Of a stretch of 11,126 bases of DNA, positions 7,518-11,126 are shown in pieces. Each line of letters opens with the position of its first letter. Position 1 is the first letter of the stretch. The stretch is from Ilyomonas sp964658445 (lineage in GTDB: Bacteria; Bacteroidota; Bacteroidia; Chitinophagales; Chitinophagaceae): contig CAZZZH010000146.1 of assembly GCA_964658445.1 (NCBI GenBank), positions 1 to 11,126 on the forward strand, in the 5' to 3' direction. The notes under the pieces were generated by a model that was not told where the DNA came from, made no database searches, and saw only the letters and a program-made list of their open reading frames with translations. Made by a program: the position numbers and the translations under genes.

Positions 7518-7861
7518 TTTTTCCTGTCGCCAATCAGCCATTCTATCAGGTACGTAACCACAGAAAGCAGGATGCCGAACCAGAAAGCTGACCACCAGGT
7601 TCGTACGCTGAAGCCCGTTACCAGCATAGACGCCCATTTGATGATGAGTGTATTGATAACAAGCAGAAACAAACCCAGTGTAAAGACAGTAATTGGTATT
7701 GTGAGCAACACCAGCAAAGGTTTTACAAACGCATTCAGCAATGCCAGCACCAACGCAAACACAATGGGCGTAAGCACACCAGTGATGCTGATGCCGGCAA
7801 TAAAGTTGGAAGCTATAATTGCCGCCAGTGCCGTTACCAATATTTTACCAATAAACTTCAT
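7493..7861 (-). CDS. PF04020 (phage holin 4_2 / YvlD-like) small membrane protein
   Basis: A 122-residue protein made almost entirely of four transmembrane helices (about 4-24, 28-50, 55-77 and 88-110), typical of the PF04020 family in size and pattern. The family's strongest stretch is present: ALLNAFVKPLLVLLTIPITV (40-59), followed by FTLGLFLLVINTLIIKWAS. The name 'phage holin' is historical; the many chromosomal members have no shown lytic role and there is no phage gene here. It begins 6 bp after the M16-like gene's stop and is very likely translated from the same messenger. The short basic tail RKKVRSRSER is unusual: its last six or seven codons come from a degenerate TCTCAC repeat tract, so the ancestral protein probably ended slightly differently. 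Its role is unknown beyond being an integral inner-membrane protein. Confidence 0.85.
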   Translation of the reverse strand: MKFIGKILVTALAAIIASNFIAGISITGVLTPIVFALVLALLNAFVKPLLVLLTIPITVFTLGLFLLVINTLIIKWASMLVTGFSVRTWWSAFWFGILLSVVTYLIEWLIGDRKKVRSRSER

Positions 7862-7867
7862 AGTGTA

Positions 7868-9157
7868 TCATATTACAGTAAGCTGATAAAAAGCTTCCGG
7901 TAGCAAATATTTGTTGGCCAATGCCTGCAATTCTTCTGCGCTTATGTTCTTTATAGTGTCGAGACTTTTATAAAAATAATCTTCCGTCAATCCTTGCAGT
8001 ATATACAGCTTCCATCGGTTAATTACCTGGAATGGTCCATCAATATGACCCAGCAGAGAACCAATCAGGTAATTACGCACAAGGTGCAGCTCTTCCTCAC
8101 CTACAGGCTCGTTGCGCAACTGTTCCATCTCGTAATAGACTTCTTTTATCGTAGCTTCTGCCACATCTCTTCCTACTTCCGAAGTGATGGACAATGCCGA
8201 TGTCTGCACATGGTTTTCCAGGTAGCTGTGTATGCCATACGTATAGCCTTTGTCTTCGCGGATATTGCTCATCAGCCGCGAGCCGAAATAGCCACCGAAT
8301 ATGGTATTCAGCACCTGCATCTTCGGGAAGTCTTCGTGATGCCGGTTGGGAAAAGGCTGCGCAATGCGGATGGCTGCCTGCACACCTTTCGCATCGTTCA
8401 ATACCTCGTATTTTTTTTCTGAGGCAGGCTTTGGCAAATGCTGATGATAAGGAAAAGAAGTAACCGTAAAAGGCAGCGAACCAAAATGTTGGTTCAGCAG
8501 TTCTACAATGTTTTGCGGAAGTTTTCCGGCTACGAAAATGGCGCATTTGCCATGCGTGTAATATTGTTGATAAAAGCGTCGCAGGGCTTCGTGTTCCAGC
8601 GCATCATACGCATCCGGCGAGGTGTACCTGCCGTACGGATGTTCTTTTCCAAACACGTATGCATCAATCAAACGATTGGCAACAAAGTCGCATTTCTTCA
8701 AGTTCACCTGAAGTTTCTGTTTTTGATTCTGACAGTAAATCTCCAACTCTTCTTCCGGAAAAATACTTTCCGTCAGCAGTTCGCTCATCACCGGCAGCAG
8801 CTCGGGCGTATGTTTGCTCAGGCAGTGCAGCGATAGCGAAGCAGTTTCGTTGCTGCAGCTGCGGTTCAGGTAAGCGCCATAAAAGTCAAAGTGTTCATTG
8901 ATATCAAAAGCGCTTCGCTGCTTGGTACCGTTTTTCAATAAATAATTAGTAGTCGCCGCCACTATATTCTTTTCCTCATACCAGTTGCCGGCACTAAACA
9001 CCAGCTCCAGTTGCAGCACTTCCTGCTCACCCGCGTTGATGGCATACACCGGCGTACCATTATCCAGCGTATAAAAATCATACGGCTTCAGTTTCACATT
9101 AAATTCTACGGGCTCGTGTATCGGCGGTGGCTGCTTCCTGTTCAGTTTTGTCGTCAT
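7868..9157 (-). CDS. M16 peptidase-like protein, non-catalytic (zinc ligands lost)
   Basis: Has the two-lobe fold of the M16 (pitrilysin/insulinase, mitochondrial processing peptidase) family at the usual ~430-residue length. The HxxEH zinc site should stand before GT in GNWYEEKN...NGT, but the residues there are ATTNY: the two His and the Glu of the motif are replaced by Ala68, Tyr72 and Asn71, so it cannot be a zinc protease. The C-terminal lobe keeps SRLMSNIREDKGYTYGIHSY, the Arg/Tyr region that shapes the substrate pocket. In heterodimeric M16B enzymes such a subunit pairs with an active one; no active partner is in the window. There is no signal peptide, so it is probably cytoplasmic. 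I place the start at ATG 9157, not the in-frame TTG at 9172, because that TTG lies inside a TACTTTTG promoter box. It is followed 6 bp later by the PF04020 gene. Confidence 0.88.
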   Translation of the reverse strand: MTTKLNRKQPPPIHEPVEFNVKLKPYDFYTLDNGTPVYAINAGEQEVLQLELVFSAGNWYEEKNIVAATTNYLLKNGTKQRSAFDINEHFDFYGAYLNRSCSNETASLSLHCLSKHTPELLPVMSELLTESIFPEEELEIYCQNQKQKLQVNLKKCDFVANRLIDAYVFGKEHPYGRYTSPDAYDALEHEALRRFYQQYYTHGKCAIFVAGKLPQNIVELLNQHFGSLPFTVTSFPYHQHLPKPASEKKYEVLNDAKGVQAAIRIAQPFPNRHHEDFPKMQVLNTIFGGYFGSRLMSNIREDKGYTYGIHSYLENHVQTSALSITSEVGRDVAEATIKEVYYEMEQLRNEPVGEEELHLVRNYLIGSLLGHIDGPFQVINRWKLYILQGLTEDYFYKSLDTIKNISAEELQALANKYLLPEAFYQLTVI

Positions 9158-9169
9158 AGATAAAGAGAA

Positions 9170-9177
9170 CAAAAGTA
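9170..9177 (-). promoter_or_regulatory. -7 promoter box of the M16-like gene
   Basis: TACTTTTG on the minus strand, identical to the deoC box, lies 12 bases before the ATG at 9157. No TTG is visible 18-22 bases upstream. Its presence argues for the ATG start and a leader of about ten bases. Confidence 0.42.
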
Positions 9178-9451
9178 AAGCTTACCACTGATGGCAGGCA
9201 GATGAATTTTCAGCATTCACTCCTTTTAAAATCATAAAATCATTTACTCCGCAATGTCCATGACAGAAGACGCTGGCGCCATAGCAGCAATATTTCTAAA
9301 CAGAAATATCTCACCCTATTCAGTAGGTTAACATAGCATTCTAATGGTAAACAACGCTTTCAAAAATTATATAGTAAAATTCACCAAACAGCGTGCTGCT
9401 TAAAAAAACATTAAGCCTTTCGACCCTCTTTTTCGTAAAAAAAACACATAC

Positions 9452-9459
9452 TATTTTTG
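9452..9459 (+). promoter_or_regulatory. possible -7 promoter box for the 9633 gene
   Basis: TATTTTTG matches TAnnTTTG; the position 19 bases upstream reads TTT, not TTG. If used, the messenger would have a leader of about 170 bases before the ATG at 9633, containing the CGATATC copies and an AAACC/GGTTT hairpin. Confidence 0.3.
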
Positions 9460-9632
9460 TATTTCGATATCTGCAAATACCGATATCCTATGTATTCGCC
9501 TTATCAAGCATCAATATCATCAAGAGCAATAATAGAAGAAAGAAACCCGAAGGTTTACAGGACATAAAAGCCCGGCTGCTCATTTAATTATTGAAAATAA
9601 AACTGACCAATATCACCAACATCCAATCAATC

Positions 9633-9959
9633 ATGAAAAAGTTTTCTTACGCCGCCGGCGAAAAAGCGGCTACCAAACCAGCCAAAACAGGCTTCCGCAT
9701 TGTGGTACACGAGTCCATTTCACGATTTCCGGTAAGCAATACCAAAATCACATTCTTCCCCGGCGGACGCACCGTTACCACCAAACAAAAAGGCATGTGC
9801 TTTATAGAACTGGAAGAAGGCACCTACAGCTACACGGTAAAAGCGCCCGGCTTCCCGCAGGCGGAAGGTATTGCAACGGTTAAGACTGGCACCATGCAGC
9901 TTCTTTACATCAAGCTCGAAAGAGAAAGCCAAAGCAAGGCATCAGCCAACATTAAATAA
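9633..9959 (+). CDS. small stand-alone carboxypeptidase-regulatory-like domain protein
   Basis: A 108-residue protein: a basic Ala/Lys-rich start (MKKFSYAAGEKAATKPAKTG), then a single beta-sandwich domain. The stretch PVSNTKITFFPGGRTVTT...GMCFIELEEGTYSYTVKAPGF followed by TGTMQLLYIKLER is the typical pattern of carboxypeptidase-regulatory/CnaB-like domains: 'G-x-x-V-x-x-T' strands, then 'L-x-x-G-x-Y-x-x-x-V-x-x-x-G'. Such domains usually cap secreted or TonB-linked proteins; here it stands alone and I see no signal peptide, only a basic start, so a cytoplasmic location is possible. The ATG at 9633 is preferred to the in-frame TTG at 9591, whose extra 14 residues look like leader sequence. There is no Shine-Dalgarno sequence. 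It points towards the LOG gene and has no operon partner. Function unknown. Confidence 0.65.
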   Translation: MKKFSYAAGEKAATKPAKTGFRIVVHESISRFPVSNTKITFFPGGRTVTTKQKGMCFIELEEGTYSYTVKAPGFPQAEGIATVKTGTMQLLYIKLERESQSKASANIK

Positions 9960-10001
9960 CAAGTGGAGAATAAGTTTAAACAAAACCTTGCGCCGTCATT
10001 C

Positions 10002-10054
10002 CGCAATTGCCCTCCACATCGTACAATAACATCGTACATCGAACGGCAATTGTG
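10002..10054. repeat. inverted repeat enclosing ACATCGT heptamers
   Basis: Arms CGCAATTGCC (10002-10011) and GGCAATTGTG (10045-10054) pair over ten positions with one G-U. The 33-base loop contains ACATCGT at 10016, again at 10029 and ACATCGA at 10036, with a degenerate ACAATA at 10023. The element fills most of the 118-base convergent spacer between the 9633 gene and the LOG gene. With a second small hairpin (TGCAAT/ATTGCA, 10053-10068) it might end transcription from both sides, but there is no T run. Confidence 0.45.
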
Positions 10055-10077
10055 CAATGAAGATTGCAGCACTTCGT

Positions 10078-10839
10078 TTAAACATTTGGGTTGCCGCTAT
10101 GATCCTTTTTTCTTCCTTCAAACAACCACCAAAACCGCCTGCGAGGTACTATTTTATAGTTCGTAGTTATGTAGGTATAAATGTGCTGCATCGCTTCATC
10201 AATATCATCCGTCAGCAACACAAGGTTCATGTCTTCCGGCGATATAGTGCCCCGCTTGGCCATATCCGCAATCGTTTCCATCAGTTCTTTATAATACTCT
10301 TTTCCATACAGCACAATCGGGAACTGCGTAAGCGTTTTCGTTTGTATTAATGTAATGGTTTCAAAGAATTCATCCATGGTTCCAAAGCCGCCCGGCATAA
10401 TAATAAAGGCATACGAATATTTAATCAGCAGCGTCTTGCGAATAAAGAAATAATCAAACGTTATCGCCTTGTGTAAATATGGATTTTCCTTCTGCTCGTG
10501 CGGCAGTTTTATGTTGCAGCCAATGCTCGTTCCGCCGCTTTCAAAAGCACCTTTGTTTGCTGCTTCCATAATGCCCGGCCCGCCACCCGTTATGGTGCTG
10601 AAACCCAGTCCTGCTATGCGTTTTCCAAACTCCCGCGCTGCTATATAATAACGGTCATCTTCGCCAAACCGAGCCGATCCAAAGACTGTAATACAAGGGT
10701 TTTCAAAGTGAAGTTTACGAATACCGGTAAAGAACTGCCACATCACTTTCAGCAGGAACACAAACTCGTAGCCACGGCTTTGCCCGCCGTCCAGATACAC
10801 ATGTTCTTTCGCAGGAATAATGCGTTCCGATTCTGTCAT
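10078..10839 (-). CDS. LOG family protein (TIGR00730 Rossmann-fold nucleotide phosphoribohydrolase)
   Basis: LOG-type enzymes are cytosolic and hydrolyse the N-glycosidic bond of nucleoside 5'-monophosphates, releasing the base and ribose-5-phosphate. They were first described for cytokinin activation and are often misnamed lysine decarboxylase. Both signature motifs are intact: GGGPGIMEAANKGAFESGG (85-103) and PGGFGTMDEFFE (149-160), with Glu157 in the catalytic position. The conserved Arg-Lys before the second motif is R134-K135 (FFIRKTLL). At 253 residues it is longer than the ~190-residue minimal enzymes, with about 45 extra residues at the N-terminus and a basic, Trp-rich tail (RRRFWWLFEGRKK) at the C-terminus. 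The ATG at 10839 lacks a Shine-Dalgarno sequence. It is divergent from xth and convergent with the small 9633 gene, so it is monocistronic. In bacteria its substrate may be a purine nucleotide; this is inference. Confidence 0.92.
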   Translation of the reverse strand: MTESERIIPAKEHVYLDGGQSRGYEFVFLLKVMWQFFTGIRKLHFENPCITVFGSARFGEDDRYYIAAREFGKRIAGLGFSTITGGGPGIMEAANKGAFESGGTSIGCNIKLPHEQKENPYLHKAITFDYFFIRKTLLIKYSYAFIIMPGGFGTMDEFFETITLIQTKTLTQFPIVLYGKEYYKELMETIADMAKRGTISPEDMNLVLLTDDIDEAMQHIYTYITTNYKIVPRRRFWWLFEGRKKDHSGNPNV

Positions 10840-10864
10840 AATAAAAGCAACAATTAATCAGTTG

Positions 10865-10872
10865 CAAACTTA
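10865..10872 (-). promoter_or_regulatory. -7 promoter box of the LOG gene
   Basis: TAAGTTTG on the minus strand matches TAnnTTTG and ends 25 bases before the LOG ATG. The expected -33 position reads ATT rather than TTG and falls inside the first copy of the TAATTGTTAT direct repeat. Confidence 0.35.
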
Positions 10873-10890
10873 ACTGCTCACCCGTTCAAG

Positions 10891-10915
10891 TAATTGTTAT
10901 AAGTATAATTGTTAT
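10891..10915. repeat. TAATTGTTAT direct repeat
   Basis: Two exact 10-base copies, at 10891-10900 and 10906-10915, with a 15-base period. They lie between the divergent LOG and xth genes and overlap the expected -33 region of the LOG promoter. A regulator site is possible but not shown. Confidence 0.45.
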
Positions 10916-11015
10916 TTGTGTTCTTATCTTTCCTCTGTTTCTATTCACCTTCGCTCAAGCCACACTACCTGCACACTCATTGAGGTAATAAATTTTTTTT
11001 ATCATCAGCATCTTT

Positions 11016-11023
11016 TACTTTAG
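11016..11023 (+). promoter_or_regulatory. weak -7 promoter box of xth
   Basis: TACTTTAG differs from TAnnTTTG at one base and lies 19 bases before the xth ATG. There is no TTG at the expected spacing. Confidence 0.25.
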
Positions 11024-11042
11024 CCCCGACAAATCAACACAC

Positions 11043-11126
11043 ATGCGCATCATCTCTTACAACGTAAATGGCATTCGCTCCGCCATGAACAAAGGCTTTA
11101 TTGAATGGCTGCAAACCGATCCGGCA
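11043..11126 (+). CDS. xth: exodeoxyribonuclease III, N-terminal part (cut by window edge)
   Basis: Exonuclease III is the major AP endonuclease and 3'-5' exonuclease of base excision repair, acting on DNA in the cytoplasm. The first 28 codons are visible: MRIISYNVNGIRSAMNKGF followed by IEWLQTDPA. SYNVNGIRSA matches the first strand of the endonuclease/exonuclease/phosphatase fold, whose Asn (residue 7) sits in the metal and phosphate site. The catalytic Glu, Asp and His residues lie beyond the window. The ATG is the only sensible start, because the motif begins four residues after it. The gene diverges from LOG across 203 bases. Whether it is the long or short Xth subtype cannot be told. 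Confidence 0.92.
   Translation, partial: MRIISYNVNGIRSAMNKGFIEWLQTDPA

Larger units (their letters stand above)
9158..9632. other. gene-free divergent region with hairpins and repeats
   Basis: These 475 bases separate two divergent genes. They hold the minus-strand -7 box of the M16-like gene, a plus-strand TATTTTTG box (9452-9459), perfect short inverted repeats at 9290-9309 (8-bp arms, AAAC loop), 9398-9416 (6-bp arms GCTTAA/TTAAGC) and 9543-9556 (5-bp arms, CGAA loop), and two CGATATC copies (9465-9471, 9481-9487). Possible reading frames are short, low-complexity and without recognisable domains. I see no tRNA or known riboswitch. Confidence 0.6.

Noticed and set aside
7493..7861. PF04020 gene as evidence of a prophage
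   Set aside because: The family is widespread on bacterial chromosomes and no other phage gene is in the window; it sits in an operon with the M16-like gene.
8438..8836. Plus-strand reading frame opposite the M16-like gene
   Set aside because: The opposite strand encodes a well-matched M16 fold throughout; this frame is low-complexity and unsupported.
9393..9587. 64-codon GTG-started frame in the gene-free region
   Set aside because: A likely promoter box (9452-9459) lies inside it, its composition is Lys/Ser/Phe-rich from AT-rich DNA, and no domain is visible.
9591..9632. TTG-started 14-residue extension of the small beta-sandwich protein
   Set aside because: An ATG with a typical Lys-rich start lies at 9633, and the extension adds no signal peptide or domain sequence.

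Overview
The window looks like ordinary chromosome of a Bacteroidota bacterium, most likely near the Chitinophagaceae. The reasons are the gene families present (a GT9 transferase paired with a DUF4254 protein, an M16-type protein with ruined zinc ligands, a PF04020 small membrane protein), start sites with almost no Shine-Dalgarno sequence, and several upstream boxes matching the Bacteroidota -7 promoter element TAnnTTTG. A run of ten Ns at 5241-5250 shows that this is draft or metagenome-derived assembly. No tRNA, rRNA, CRISPR, insertion sequence or phage structural gene was seen.

Positions 1-9157 hold nine genes, all on the minus strand. In transcription order (right to left) they are: a catalytically dead M16-like protein, a 122-residue four-helix membrane protein 6 bp behind it, a large membrane-anchored patatin-like hydrolase, a dicarboxylate/amino-acid:cation symporter, a DedA membrane protein, an MFS transporter, a DUF4254 protein with a GT9 (LPS heptosyltransferase-like) glycosyltransferase 5 bp behind it, and the 5' end of deoC, which runs off the left edge. 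Most of these proteins act in or at the cell envelope. Only the M16/PF04020 pair and the DUF4254/GT9 pair are spaced tightly enough to be clear operons; the other gaps are 30-112 bp.

Positions 9158-9632 are the only long gene-free stretch. It separates the minus-strand run from a short plus-strand gene for a stand-alone carboxypeptidase-regulatory-like beta-sandwich domain (9633-9959). That gene converges on a LOG-family nucleotide phosphoribohydrolase on the minus strand (10078-10839). The LOG gene in turn diverges from the 5' end of an exonuclease III gene that runs off the right edge.

I found no convincing new multi-gene system. The points most worth a second look are: the patatin-like hydrolase fused to a six- or seven-helix membrane domain, with its C-terminus cut by the assembly gap; the orphan pseudo-M16 protein; two unrelated degenerate heptamer repeat tracts at gene ends, one of which supplies the last codons and stop of the PF04020 gene; nearly leaderless promoters; and unexplained inverted and direct repeats in the 9158-9632 stretch and in the LOG/xth divergent region.
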